The notes beneath the pieces were generated by a model. That model was given only the letters and a program-made list of their open reading frames with translations, searched no databases and was not told where the DNA came from. A DNA stretch of 64,000 nt, taken from the NCBI RefSeq assembly GCF_026230105.1, contig NC_079477.1:12405001-12469000 (forward strand). The letters run 5' to 3'. The position numbers and the translations under genes are program-made. Source of the stretch: Diorhabda sublineata (Eukaryota; Arthropoda; Insecta; Coleoptera; Chrysomelidae). Positions within the stretch are counted from its first letter, which is position 1. Each line of letters begins with the position of its first letter. This document shows, in pieces, positions 10,600 to 23,443 of this stretch.

Positions 10600-10682
10600 A
10601 GCATCTGAAATCTTTCATCACAATCCGCCTCTGCCTCGGTATATAACCGTGGTTTTGTTTCACAACCTTTCTCGTCGGTCAT
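10600..10682 (-). pseudogene. N-terminal piece resembling a Ca-binding mitochondrial carrier (SCaMC/SLC25A24-like)
   Basis: From the ATG at 10682 the minus strand reads MTDEKGCETKPRLYTEAEAD then CDERFQMLFNV. This resembles the start of short calcium-binding mitochondrial carriers, where a short leader is followed by A-D-x-x-x-R-F-x-x-L-F leading into the first EF-hand. The expected EF-hand acidic loop does not follow; instead the frame turns into a hydrophobic stretch (10452-10600) with no carrier signature. A good splice donor is not present. It is either a decayed fragment or retrocopy of the gene's start, or a chance resemblance. Confidence 0.3.
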
Positions 10683-10689
10683 TTGTCAC

Positions 10690-13600
10690 TAACCTACTAA
10701 CGTTTCTGTTTCTTCATGTGCTTATCCTTTTACCAAATATTCAATTCTGAGTAATTTTATATTCTTCGTTTTTACGGCGGATTTATGAAAAAAACATAGG
10801 AATAAAATAAATGGAAACTTATATTGGTTAGGTTAAGTAAGGTTAGGGGGGTGTGCTAAAAATTCAGATTTATACATAGATAAGTGCATTTTAATGAACA
10901 TTTAAAGCCCTGAAATCAATATGTTTTTATTTTTTTTATTCCCAAAATTGTTTCTCGTAAATTCGACGTAAAAACGATTCTTGAAGAAAATTTATCAAAA
11001 TCGGATTATTTTTCGAATTTATAGAGCCAAAAAACGAGGGGACAGCGAGAGTATAAAATTACACAATTCTGTGTTGAGTAGATAACTTGATGACATTGAT
11101 AATTGTTCGAAAAACAGATTTCAAAAGCTTGTTGCTCGGAAATAGACCGACGCCGTAGGCTGTCTGTTGTCTATAAGCAATAAGCTTGAGACAGTTGTTA
11201 TAAACTTTTTGAGTATTTATCAATATTCGACGGTTATTCGGATAGAAAATTTTCACTAATTATAGAAAAAAGGGCAAAAAACAATTTATTTAAAGGTATA
11301 ATTAAAAAAAGAACAATTAGAAAAGTTAAGTGAAGATCCATACGTGATGAAGATGTATTTCCAATACGCTTGTTGTTAATAATTTGATTCTCATGCTCTT
11401 AATTCATGTTCTGGTCAATATTCATGTGAGGTTTTATTGAGTTGGCATTGTTGTGATCCACTATTTTCATAAGCTCTCGCTCTTTTGTGACATTTTGAAT
11501 AATCGAATCAATCGGACGATTTCAAATTATTGATTTCAGTGGATTTCTACTAGAGCAAAAAATTTTCATTATTATTATACATTAGTCTTATTTTTATTAC
11601 CCACTGTAACTGCTACCTTGTTTTAACTATCATAATTAACTCGTGAACTAATGCTACGTGACTATGATTCTGATCAAAAATTGTACCTGTTATCTAAGTG
11701 ATACCCATTTCTGAAGATAATTATTATTAAAGATGCACGCAGCATATACCATGATATTTAATTTTATTATTTTATATAGAATTTCTATTTGTATCTGAAT
11801 AAGTTGAAGAATATCTACCGATTATATTGATGACAAATTATTTATCAGATTCTTTATGGAATGTTTCTATCGGCAACGTTAGTAATAACTATTAATACAT
11901 CATGACACGAAATTGAGCACTCGTATCTCTCGCGAACCATAGACGATTTCATAATCTTTGAATTAGAAATATGTAATGGCGAGGGTAGATTTTCTCGTGT
12001 CAATATTGGACAGTTGAGAATTTTTGATAGTTGTCCAATTTATTTTACCTAAAATGTATTATGTCATATCTAAAAATAATTAAATTATCTCATAACTTTT
12101 TCTATCTTAGCAATAAATAATTTCTACCAGGCACGTTTCCCCTGACGCCTTCTGATTACTCTTTCTCCTGAATATATAAATGAAAATTAAAAAAAATTAA
12201 ATTATGGTCATGATTCTGATCCTGATGTTTACGCGAAAAATTAATTTAATTCAGATTAAGGTTAGACTACTTGATATTATTGAATAGGTTTCAATAACTT
12301 CAAGAAACAAATCAATTTCCGTTTCAATAAGAACACTTCTTTACAGTACAAATACCAGTCGTTTATCTCCACCACCCTCTAGGTAATTTGAAACAGTCCA
12401 ATACTAATAACAAAAAATATTTGATGATTAATTAGTCATTCAGTAGAGTATGCTCCATATATACCAATATTTCAAATTTTTCCATTTGGAAACTAACAAA
12501 TAACTATGAAAGTTATGATAGAACTGCAGAAATAACAATCACGCATTCTTCACTGGAACATTCAACGAAAATTCTGGTTTTGTGTGTACTACTGTTACTG
12601 GGGTTGTCGTACATTGCCCAACTACAGGAAACGAAAAAGAAGATGTACGAGCGAGAACAATTTTGTGGGTCAAAGTTTAATATTCATTTTTCGAATGTAA
12701 ATCGACTGGCCGACAAAAATCTTAGATTATACCCAGAAGCACTCTTAATTATATGAACGGACTTTATGCGAATAATTTTGAGCAAAATTTGAACGAATTA
12801 TTTAATAGAGGATGATTGATTTTAGTGATGTGATGTGTATGAGAGGCTAGCATAGTGTCAGACTGGATAAGACAGTTATTGTTTCGTAGGTGTGGGCTTA
12901 AAAACGAAATGAGAAGGTAAACTTAGTATTTTGTAATTCAATTTGATGTTTCCTCGTTTTTTTAATTAAAATGGATTCAGAAGGTCCAATAATATTCTCT
13001 TCCTCGGGGAATAAGATATATTGAAACAGTCGGAAATTTATTTTTTTTTAATTTTGTCTAAAATGATATCCCTTAAGCAGTACACATGAAAATATGATAC
13101 TCACGTATTACGTTTACTGAAAGAGAACATTTAAATCACCTAAATAATTAATCTATACGATGTTTATCACGTACCAATAAATGACTGGATGGAGAACACA
13201 ATAATTATTAACCAAAAACGTGGAGTGCGATATGTTGATATTCAATTTACATGTATCTCAAATACTTGATTTTTCCATTCATCAATTTCCTTCTTAAACT
13301 CTTCCATTATAGCAAATATGATTTCCACGAGACTCTTGTAATAGAAGGGAAACGAGACGAGACTGTTGGCTGCGGGACGAGATGTGACATGAGACTTGTT
13401 AATACAGTTTACTAAGCGATTTCACTACCACAGATATCATAGAAGATGATAAAAGATCTGTTTTTTACACACAATATCGCATCCTCATATTATAGTAGAG
13501 CTGTTTGTGTATATTTATGGGAAAGGATTGGAAGAGTCGGTAGTTTGAAAATCTATTGAGACTTCTGCTTAAATTGTTTTCTTCTTGACAAATTTCACGA

Positions 13601-14335
13601 ATTTTTTGTTTGAAAATATATAGTAGAGCAAAACTTTTTAACATTTGTTAAAACTTTTCAGAATTAGTGGAAATAAAACACTTCACAATATTTTCTTCTC
13701 TTTTTTATCTATCAGTTAATTTAGCTTCATATAAGAATAGTATCCTGCAGAATGTTCCCTAGTTTTTATTATAAAATCATTTTTTATGTATTTGGTATCA
13801 ATACAGGATCAATACAATGATTCATACATATTATTTAACCTAAGCTATCTTCCCATTGTGTATTCACATCTCCAGCTGGTTCTTATATTTCGCTTAATGA
13901 AAGAAATGCCAAATTTCTATCGCTTTTTAATACAGAACGCTTCTCATATATGTACTCTGTATAAACTCTATCTACTGTAAACAATAAGTAAAATTTTTAC
14001 TGCTTCTCCTAATATAACACTCTTGACATGAGCTGACGAAATTCAACACCGCAAACACTATAAATGGGACCGGGCTGTTTATTTTTCTAAGCTAGCATCA
14101 AAAGAAATTCCTTTGTGGGAAATTAAATGCAAAATCTTCTTTATTCCACGGATTGTATGTCTAATCACACGCAAATTAATTTACATAAAAAATTTTAGCT
14201 TGATAATCAATTTTTCCAGTACCCGGTATAATTCACATAAGTGTATAAATGTATAAAAATTATAAAAAATTAATTTGTAAAATTACAGATCTTGTCTTGA
14301 CATGGCTTCTCAAAAATCTCGAAACGAACATACTT
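10690..14335. other. Intergenic, no gene; short GAGAC-rich patch
   Basis: AT-rich sequence with stops throughout. The one local oddity is 13325-13400, where CGAGAC, GACGAGA and GAGAC words recur (for example GAAACGAGACGAGAC). The patch is too short and irregular to call a satellite. No transposase or RT similarity was recognised. Confidence 0.4.
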
Positions 14336-14348
14336 ATTCAATGTGTCA

Positions 14349-14372
14349 GGTGACGTACAGCTGTGTTATCCA
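14349..14372 (+). other. Copy of a labial-leader motif
   Basis: GGTGACG, two bases, then CAGCTGTGTTATCCA. The same words, without the two-base spacer, occur in the probable labial leader on the minus strand at 7867-7888. All 22 shared bases match. Whether this is a shared regulatory element, a small duplication or chance cannot be settled here. Confidence 0.4.
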
Positions 14373-14984
14373 GTCAGTGATGAGGTGAAACAGTGGCAGG
14401 CACAGCGGGTTACTCTCTAAGCTCAGCATGTACCTCTCTAACCTCGCACTCCTTTTTCAGTACATTGGTCAGAAGGTAAAAAATTCCATTTTACTGGTAT
14501 AGCCCGTACATAATAATTCGATTATCCTCTTTGAATTCAATATACAAACGAAAAATGTATCAATAACCTTATTTAAATAAGTATCTGTTAATGAATATTA
14601 ACCGCGTTTACAAATTTTTTAGTGGTTAAAACGTTTTCAAGATGGCAGCGAAAAAGTTTTGAATGATTCTTTCCAATTTGATATTTCTACATCAAAAACG
14701 GATGACAATATTAAATACATCGGTAATCTGATTCAAACTGACTATAAATTAAGTAATTGTGAGATTGATAGAACTGCAACAATCGATAAATAATCTAGAT
14801 GGGAAATTTAGGCATGCAAAAAGTGTATACGAATGAATATGGAATATTCACCACTATCAAATTATCTTTAATCACTAATCACAAGTTTCATTCAATATTA
14901 CCAAAAAAATAACCGGTCTCAAATATTGTATAAACTAATTCTGTTGCACAGTTAATTGTGTAGAACTGAAATTTAGCGAAGATT

Positions 14985-15340
14985 GCTATACCCGTCAGGT
15001 CGATGTGGCAAAGAGAACTTAACTCTAATCCCAATCCAACCTAACCTTTTTTTGCCCTATGAATTGGTGTAGAATTACGGCAGGATGTGTAAAACCGTAC
15101 ACCCGTGTGGGATTCTCACCTCACTACTTTCCGAAACGTTCAGGTGCTCTGCCAATATAATTCACCTTTCATGGGTCATTTGCTTTCGCCTTTTTCTGCC
15201 ATGCCACCTATCACATTCCGCTGCCTAAAGGGTCAGGTCTGGTCTCACTCTCGTCAAACATCAACCTGGTGTGATGTACGCTGAATTCCAGCTGCACGCA
15301 ATCTTCTCTGTACGCAATCTTCGCGACGCCTTTCTTAAAA
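14985..15340. other. GC-richer patch, probably repeat-derived
   Basis: This roughly 350-bp stretch has clearly higher GC than its flanks and contains many short pyrimidine-rich words. It lacks a usable open frame on either strand. Its texture resembles a fragment of a decayed LINE or other dispersed repeat, but I cannot name the family. Confidence 0.3.
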
Positions 15341-15344
15341 TAAT

Positions 15345-17515
15345 GAATAGATATTTGTTTACTGCTGGATTTCAAAAAGGAATAATAATTTTTTTCTCAT
15401 CCTGAATTATCTTCAATTTGAATAAGTACCAGCATAGAATTTCAGTGTGATCTCTTTTTAAACGTATCACAGCTGGATGCTTATAAGAAAGCTGTAGAAA
15501 CTTGTAGAAGATTTCTGCGTTACTGTATGGGTTTTGGTCTCATATTGGAGTCCTCATTGACTTGTTGTAACTCTATGGTATTCTTTTCAGGTGACCTGGG
15601 TGAAGGCAGTACCTGAAGAGAACCTTGATTTATTTACTGTAGATCGATGTGACTGGCCTTATCATCAATAAAAATTTACTGGGTGTTTATAGTTGCAATA
15701 CGTTTGCCACCATTTGATTCCTATATACTTACATGTTGTTTCCGACCACCACAATCAACTAGGACAATTAAAACAAAGTCCATTGAAATTAACCAATATA
15801 TTTTGTACAAATAAAAATAAGCAGGTCTGAATTCATATTGCTTCGAACAGATATGATGAATCAAACAGCAAAATTCCTAAATAAGTTTTTCTCTAATGAT
15901 AGCAAATTTCAACAAATAGATCCATTTCGATAGGGCTTCGAATATAGAACGACTTACAAATATCCTCAAATCTTAGATAGGTCTATATATCAGCTCAATA
16001 ATTGCAGCATATATACGCAATAAAAATAATTGTTTATTCATTCTAATAACAATATCAAAAAGATTGGAATCTATATCGTAGAGGAAGTTTGTAAACAAAG
16101 CAAAAATTCCTGTAACTGTTACTGGTTATCTGTTCAAACAATTTCAGTGATAGTTTCCATTCAACTAAGAAAATATGCCAATTATCAATTTGATTACTAA
16201 ATTTAATTACTCAATAACAAATACCTCCGGTTGTACTATCAACAAACATTCAAACAAACGAAAATCGATGAGTGATTTCAACCTAAATAACTACATTAGC
16301 CAATAACATAAAAAATAAAAAGACAGAGCGGATGCGGCATCCCGGCAATGCATCGCTCTATTCCTTGTTGATTGTGCAAATATTCCAATAAAACATCATT
16401 GGAATAATTTTAATTTCCTCAAGATGAGATCACACCCCAAAGGAATACCTAACTATGGCGTGGAGGAGATCGAAGAAGCTGTAACTGCTGTTATAACAGG
16501 TTATCTTCACATGAGTACTAAGGATGATTTGCATCGTGGAAGCTAAGTTGAAATCGTTGAAAGAAACTGAATAACTATTTTGAAGGTCAATGATAAAATC
16601 ATTGTCATGAAATTCGACATAGATTTAGCAAATACTCCATGATTCGTAAGTTATATTGTGCCGATGAGAATATCTATGCTGTGGTTGATGCTCCCCCTCC
16701 TCGGAGAGGGAATTAATAAATGCAAACTAACCTTAGAAATTGATAAATCAGTATATTTCAAGCAAATAATAGTCTATGCATTATTTATAAAGTCGATTTT
16801 CACCTACCCTCATGGTTTTGAATATTTGCTACCAATAACTGGAAAGCTATGTATTTTACGAAAAAAATTTGGATGTTAATTTTCGAAGAGTTTGGTTTTA
16901 TTTTATATCATAGCTGCAATATTCAAATTAAATCAAGAGAAAACGGTCAATGTTTTCAAGAAAATTTGTGGAAGCTTTTCCGTAAAGCCAGAATGAGCTG
17001 TGACAAAATTTTTCTCGGTGCGTTGCGTGGAGTTACGGACAGTTTGATGAAAATAAAGTGACGAAGAAAAAGTCAAAACTTGAATAAAAAGTTTTTTCGT
17101 CATATTTAATAATGAAGTTGCCAATAAACAAATAAGTTTATTACGGTATCAGCATTGTATTTGTCCGACTTTGAAATGAACTCAAAAATACATTCTGTTT
17201 TCTCATTTTTTTCTAATTCCATGCAAAAATATAGGAATAGTTATAATCGTTACAAGTTTCAATTCAATTGGTCGAATCACCTATTTTCAGCCCTTTTAAC
17301 TAAACTTAAAATGTAATGTAATGTAATCTTGTTTTCAAAATAGTTTTTAAAGGTCCGAATAGTTTCATAATTAAGTTCAGTTTCAGTAGAAAAACTAATC
17401 GTATTTTAGTATTCTGGTAGTGTGTACATTTATATTTTCTCCCACTTTATACTCCTCAGACCTTTTCAGATATTTTCCTTGATAAGTACATCGAACCCAA
17501 AATGTTTTTTGAAAG
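15345..17515. other. Intergenic; one short unexplained frame
   Basis: No gene was recognised. A 40-codon ATG frame at 16424-16546 (MRSHPKGIPNYGVEEIEEAV...) is slightly reminiscent of a pipsqueak-type helix-turn-helix but is too short and unsupported to call. At 15592-15660 a frame reading VTWVKAVPEENLDLFTVD is followed by AATAAA; it is equally unsupported. Confidence 0.3.
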
Positions 17516-17517
17516 TA

Positions 17518-17833
17518 GTTTTCTATAAAAAAACTTCTCCGGAGGAATGCTGAGCTGAGACAGATGTATGGCGAGCCAGATTTGGTGACATTCATCCAGA
17601 GGGCGCGTCTGGGGTGGCTGGGACACGTAGTGAGGATGCTTTCTGATAGATACCCGCGCAGAGCCATGTATGTAGTTCCTCGAGGAAGGCGAAATAGAGA
17701 GGAAGATCGCGCCTTCGCTGGTTAGAGGATGTTAGAGGACCTTATACAGATAGGGATTCGTCGTTGGAGGTACCATTCTCAGGACAGAAAGGATTGGGAG
17801 ACGATTGTTGAGAAGGTTCTCAAAGAACCATAG
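17518..17833 (+). pseudogene. LINE reverse-transcriptase C-terminal fragment
   Basis: A GC-rich island in AT-rich flanks. It reads RRNAELRQMYG, then RARLGWLGHVVRM, then YPRRAMYVVPRGRRNR. After a frameshift it gives RGRSRLRWLEDV, and after another RRWRYHSQDRKDWETIVEKV before a TAG at 17831. This is the tail domain after the RT of many arthropod LINEs (RLxWxGHVxRM, basic GRPR stretch, then DRxxWxxxVxxA). Two frameshifts and the missing 5' part show it is a dead, truncated copy. The base composition suggests it is younger than most repeats nearby. Confidence 0.75.
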
Positions 17834-17839
17834 CGCTGA

Positions 17840-20200
17840 TTAATGAAGAAGGAAAACTATTTTTGACATCTGAGCTACTCTTGTGTATTTTGTCATTCCT
17901 ACCATTGTTGTTGCATTCGAGGTGACTACATTATTATACTATTTACTAAAAAGTAAATAAAAAATAACTTTTATTGATTATAAGTGAGTAATGTATGTAT
18001 ATTTTGTAATGAAAAATATAATACATTGGTTTTTTTTTAACTGAAATGGATCTTGACTCAAATTATTCATGAGAATTCTTTGAATATACCGTTTAGCTTT
18101 CTGATAAGTCATTTGTCATTATCAAATATTTTGTGAAAAAATTATTTTACAATACTGATTACGAATAAGTCACAAATGATTCAAAAATTCTAATTCCGTC
18201 GAATGACACTATCTGATTTATTTCAAAAGATTCTTCACCTTACAGGCTAGACGGTGTCTGTCGTAATAATTTTTCTGGAGACATGACACCCTTGTCAGTT
18301 CGACCATTATTCTGATAGGACTGATAGCAGACTGACTTCTTACTTCCTTTTGCCTTCTTTAGAATTTTACAACAAATTAAATTGAGCGTGAACCCTCGCT
18401 TCTCTTTGTGAAATTATTTGAATACGTGATTAATTTAGGGTGGACCTATATTTTGAAAAATGCAGTTTAAATATGAACTATATAAATTGAGATTCGAATG
18501 CAAACTAGAGTGAAGGATAGGAATAATATAGCTGTACATAATAAGAATTCGTTAATAAGAGATAGGTAGTTTGAATATGAAACATAAGTAGCATAAATAG
18601 GACATCAGCTACTAGTATTTTAAAAATAAATTGTTAGTTTTATTAAGCATGCAATTTATGTAATCATAGTATGTAGGAAGGTTGTTTAGTGAGTGAATTA
18701 ATAATAATCACACTTAGTTATCGTTGTAAAAGCGGAATCAAACTGCACTCTCTACAAGATTCTTACAGTATTAGTGCACCTTTTAGGATTGTGACCTAGC
18801 AATGAACAATCATGTACTTACACCCTTTGAGAGAAATGATGAACCTAAATGGATTCATTCCTAAGGGGGCAAGAAATGGTCTGTTGGTATTTATATTGAA
18901 AGTTGTGGTTTTCAAAATCATGTGTTTGGTTTGGTACTATTCACATTATCAATTTTTTCATGTTAAATTTATCTTTATACCACTACCGAATACTTTAAAC
19001 AATTTCAACCTGTCTTGCAGTTATTGAATGATGTGATGCACTCATTTTCTTCTTCTTATTATTATTATCGCCATTATTTATCACAATTTATTCAAATTCC
19101 ATATCAAGTTTTAGGATCTTGAGGAAATATTTCATAGCATCGCACTCTCATTTTATTTTTTCACACTACAAAGGTGATAAGAACCCAAGGAAGATATATT
19201 TTCAAATTGTTCATGGAAAATACATTTGAAGGGTATAGGCATAAATCAAAACGCATAAGTAACCAATTCGGTCAACTTGTCAGTTTAGCTTTTGATCTCA
19301 GTCAGTTTTTACATCACTGACTCGAGAGGACCGAACGATGTATGAGTTTCCATCAAACCAAGGTAACAGTAAATGAATATTGGATGACAAATATCAGAGC
19401 TCTATATGGAGTAAGTCCTTGATCTCCACCCAAACCATCGTAACCTACGTCGCTGCAACATAACTGAGCCTGGTTTCCTCATGACAACATGACCTACCGC
19501 TTGCATAGGAGTGCTTGGCGTAATATTTTCAAAGAGGTACATTGGATCTACGTTGTTATTTTGGCTTCAGATAATTGTTCATTTAATAGCATATGAATTT
19601 CAATATATTGTTACCATAACTTCTCTTGGATAGAATGTATCCTTGAATTTCATAGTATTCAGTTATTTTGGGCGCTTAAGAATTATCCATAGATCATTTT
19701 GATTATTTACTTCAACTCTTGTTTAGTAATGTTCTTAAAAACTTAACCTGCCATATTGCGGTCTTACAAACAATTTCGCTACATGTTATGTGCTCACTAC
19801 TAATTTACCATAATGTTCCACAAGTAACCAATGAAAAAATTGGCAGTGCAGAGTTGTCAGTCTTCCTACCTGAGTGGTATGTGGGATAGTTTCTAATGTC
19901 TCTCCAAAAAAATATTCTCTTCTACGGGGATTGAGAATAATTTCCGAGGCCAATTTTCATATATATAGACAATATAAAACAGAAATAAATATACTTCCAG
20001 GGTGATGAACAAATCGAATTTTATTAAGATGCTTGTCTGAAAAGTTGCCGAACACAACCTGAAGATGTCAGAACCTTCCAATATGAGTATAAAAATATAT
20101 TTAGGCATGCATTGAGGGTTCTTTTCTTACTAAAATTTCAGCAGTTTTAGACACTAAGTTTCTGTTTGACATTCATATAAGTGAGTCTTATGAAGATTTT
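17840..20200. other. Intergenic, no feature seen
   Basis: AT-rich, no coding similarity on either strand and no clear tandem or inverted repeat beyond short A/T runs. Confidence 0.4.
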
Positions 20201-20207
20201 TCTGAAA

Positions 20208-21090
20208 ATGGAAACATGTATAATCGTATTATCATTGAATATTTGTTTTTGAAAGGCATGCCTTCCCGTATGAAATAATAGTTAATAATAGTTGACATTG
20301 TGTACGGAGTCTATGCATCATCATTCACCACCGTAAAATTTTCGGCAGCTGAATTCAAACGTGGTCGTATCAGCTTGATTGACGACGATCGTTCAGGATG
20401 GCAAAAAATTGCTACAATCAGCGATATGATCGAAAAACTTTAGCATATGGCACTTTTCGACCGTCGGATATTAGGTAGCGAGATAGAAGAGCTATTAGAA
20501 TAGCAAAAGAGCGTGTAGATATTCTATATACTGACAGAGGAATTATGCATGCATTTCTCAGTTCTTTATTTTATTATTTGCGACGAATAGTGACTGAATA
20601 TGAAACCTTGGTCAACAATTACTCTCCAGAAATGAACAAATAGTTAAAATAGTGGTCAACTAATGGGTAACCTTCTCTGAACGAGGTTTCATTGTCCGAA
20701 AAATGATGGCGATCGTTTTTTAGAATAATCATGAAATTATGTTCATCAATTATCTTCAAAACAATAGAACAAACACGGGAAATTATTGCGTATTTGCGAG
20801 AAAATTGCATAGAACCGACCTAATTTGAAGAAGAAGTGTTTTATTTTCAGGACGATGCACCTTCCCACAATTCGAAATTCCCGAACTTCACTACGAATTG
20901 GTTGACCACCCACCGTATTCGGTAGATATAATCCCAACGACATTTTTCTGTTTCCTAATCTTGCAGCTTCATTTGCAGAAAACAGATTTTCCTAAGACTA
21001 TAAAGTTATCGCATACGTAAACGCCTAGTTTGAGGTGAAAGACGACAACTGCTATTTGGAAGGGTTAAAAAGGTTATAGCATCGCTGGAA
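20208..21090 (+). pseudogene. Degenerate mariner transposase (whole length, many breaks)
   Basis: Pieces follow a mariner transposase from end to end. Near 20216: YNRIIIEYLFLKGMPSR (first HTH). Near 20320: TTVKFSAAEFKRGRISL then DDDRSG (linker; GRP is lost). Near 20420: MIEKL..M.LFDRRI (second HTH). Near 20840: FYFQDDAPSHNSKF (second catalytic block; the usual HQDNAPxH reads QDDAPSH). The end near 21060 reads LEGLKRL.HRWKKY (C-terminal GIxxLxxRWxKC). The DETW block and the SPD block are not recognisable. Many stops are present. Confidence 0.65.
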
Positions 21091-21109
21091 AAAGTATTAT
21101 TCCTTCTAT

Positions 21110-21530
21110 CCATGTTTCTACGGGTTTCCTCTGATTTGATTTTATGGTTTTATCCATCTCATTACTTTCTTTGGTAATCTTGCTTCTGTCATACTGTGAA
21201 CATGCTCGTACCATACCAGTTGTTTCTTCTCTTTATATATTATAAAACTCTTCTACACCCATTCGTTCCTTGATTTGTCACTTTTAACATTAGTGATGTC
21301 CTAGGTGCCCTCCTCATTACGTCCATTTCCCGTAGCTACCATTTGTTCCTTTAGTCCATATATTTACGCTTTTCCTCGTGGTATCCTCATTTTACCTCTT
21401 TTGCCTAACTCTTTACTCCATAAAATTCTATTATATGCTCTTATTATCTGTTTTGCCTTGCCTATTCTTGATTTTATTTCGATATCATCCCTCCCTTAGA
21501 ATTGACGCCTAAATATCTATAGCTATCTCT
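21110..21530 (-). pseudogene. LINE fragment, RTE/craniate-like tail
   Basis: On the minus strand, starting near 21520, the reading is RYKYLGVNS, then DDIEIKSRIGKAKQIIRAYN and KELGKRGKMRIPRGKA. Later come SDKSRNEWV and ETTGMVRACSQYDRSKITK. YLG followed by I..RI.KA and then the GHVxRM-like tail is the order found after the catalytic core in LINE reverse transcriptases. It begins about 20 bp from the end of the mariner remnant to its left. Frameshifts and stops are frequent. Confidence 0.55.
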
Positions 21531-22194
21531 TTAGTCACAAACAAATTTCATGTTTATGTACTTATAGATATTTAAATTATGAAGAGATCGTTTAATAATC
21601 AACTATTTCAACGATTATTGTTTTCAACTGTCCCTTTTATTCGGACCTAACACCAAGATGGTGAAGTGTGATAAATTAAAAAAGAATGTCAAGTGACAGT
21701 GGCACTGCGCCTAATTAACTTGAATATATCAGATCTGAAAGTGTCGACTTGTCTAACCATAACAATACCTATCTCTTCTTATTAATGAATTTTTCAAACA
21801 GACGCTGTCAATAACTTAATAAAGCTATTAGGCATACAATCCAGATCAAATATGTCTGATTACCATTCTAGTACGCTCGGTGATCCACCTACGTGTTTTT
21901 ATGTAAATATAGTACAAGGAGTGGCTAGAAACGAAACTTTTCACACAATCTTACTCACATATTATTCAATATCGTAACGGCTGCAGTCTAGAATTATGAA
22001 AGTAAATTAATATCGATACTGCAGAATATTCAGACTATGATTAAGTTTGCAAACGGACGTCAATATAGAGTAAGGCCAGTCATAAAAATTGGATCGAACA
22101 ATATTCTTTTCCAGTTGTTTTGTCGATAATGCGACTAAGTAAGCAGACAATTTCTCCATTTAAGTTATTTTCGAAGTTGAAATTATAAATTGTG

Positions 22195-22340
22195 TAGTAA
22201 TCCTAAGGATAAAATACAAACTTTGGAAAAGAGTGGTAAATATGAAATTAACTGTGGAAATTGTGACGAGAAGTATATTGTGCAAACTAAGAGATCCGTT
22301 AATATCCGGTTTAAAGACCACATAGTTCATTAAAAATATT
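22195..22340 (+). pseudogene. Penelope-like GIY-YIG endonuclease fragment
   Basis: The plus strand reads KSGKYEINCGNCDEKYIVQT, then KRSVNIRFKDHIVH before a stop. This is the GIY-YIG module of Penelope-like retroelements: SGIYKLxCxxC, then YIGQT, then R-x-x-x-R-x-x-E/D-H. The first Tyr of GIY is conserved as GKY, and YIG reads YIV. No reverse transcriptase is recognisable upstream, so this is a short relic. Confidence 0.65.
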
Positions 22341-22599
22341 GAGGGACCGAAAAATCGAGTAAACACATATAAACAAGGAGAAAATGTTTAGAAATGTATC
22401 CAATTATATCCCACTCTATAGTACTTAAGGAATAAATGTGAAGATTCCCGCCAACGGGAAAAATTGAGCTATTCAAAAAATAAAAATGCATCTGTTTTTG
22501 ATTAAACCTAAATATGTATTTTCATAGCACTTAAAATGGCGTTAAAACTCATCAAACAAGGCCACAAAGCATTCAAAAGATAACTGGGTGTGTGTGATA

Positions 22600-23443
22600 C
22601 GAGGGTTCTTACTTTTGTTTTAAGATAAACAAATGAAACAAATATTTATAATTAGATATGACTCTATTTTCAAAATATTCTCTATTAAGATCATCACACT
22701 TTTGCATGCGTTTAACTCAATCGTCGAAGCATTGTTTCCATTCCGATTGAGGTACCTCCAAAACATGTGATTTGAACGGATTAACCTCTTCCCCAGGTGT
22801 AGAAAAACGTTGACTTCGCAATTTATTTTCAATCTGCGAGAATAAGAACGAATACTTGGGTGTCAAATAAGAACTTAACGGTGGATGACCCACCAATTAC
22901 ATGTTATCAAAAACGTTTTTGAAGCACTGCGATTAAATAATTTCAGCATATCTTTGCTCCATTCGACAAGAGTTTTTTTTACCGATTTTCGAAGTGTGTG
23001 GTATCCAAGGCGAAGAAATCTCTATCATAGCCAAATGTACATACAATATTTAATGTATGCGAGGAGAAATAATCCCAAGTATGCCTCAATTTCACGGTAT
23101 TCCATATGAAGATCTAGCAATATCAATTTACGCATAGCCTCGATGTTTTCTAGCACACAAGTCGATTTTCGACGACTTTCACGAAATTCATCCTGTAGCA
23201 AAGTGTGACCATGATTGAATTCGGAAAACCAGCAAAAAATGGTGGCTCAAGGTGGTGCTTCAGTTCCAAATGTCGAAGCGAATTTATCGGCACATTGTTT
23301 CAAATATCTGTACAGCTCAATTAGCAATCGTATGACAATACGTTCTGAGTACGTTCACCATTAAAAGTATCAAACGATGACAATGTCAGATTTGACATAT
23401 TTACAACAGTGTTGCCATATCTCAAAACTTAAGCACCAACCCA
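22600..23443 (-). mobile_element. Internally deleted mariner with terminal inverted repeats
   Basis: The left end reads TA-CGAGGGTTCTTACTTTTG. The right end, read on the minus strand, is TA then TGGGTTGGTGCTTAAGTTTTG, an imperfect inverted copy; TA flanks both ends. On the minus strand the N-terminal half gives SRRKSTCVLENIEAMRKLIL, then MEYREIEAYLGIS (the 'xYREIEAxLGIS' HTH block), then SPWIPHT. Past NVFDNM the reading jumps straight to VGHPPLSSYLTPKYSFLF, QRFSTPGEEV and VLEVPQSEWKQCFDD. The central catalytic DETW and DNA blocks are therefore deleted, and the third (YSPDLAP-like) reads SSYLTP. The total of about 845 bp is short for a mariner. It is a type distinct from the copies at 5.1, 20.2, 36.4 and 54.5 kb. 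Confidence 0.75.

Noticed and set aside
13325..13400. Cluster of GAGAC/CGAGA words as a satellite seed or GAGA-factor site
   Set aside because: Spacing irregular and only a handful of words; GAGAG, the core GAGA-factor site, is not enriched.
15592..15660. Exon-like frame VTWVKAVPEENLDLFTVD after TTTTCAG and before AATAAA
   Set aside because: Very short, no upstream partner and no protein recognised; kept only as a note.
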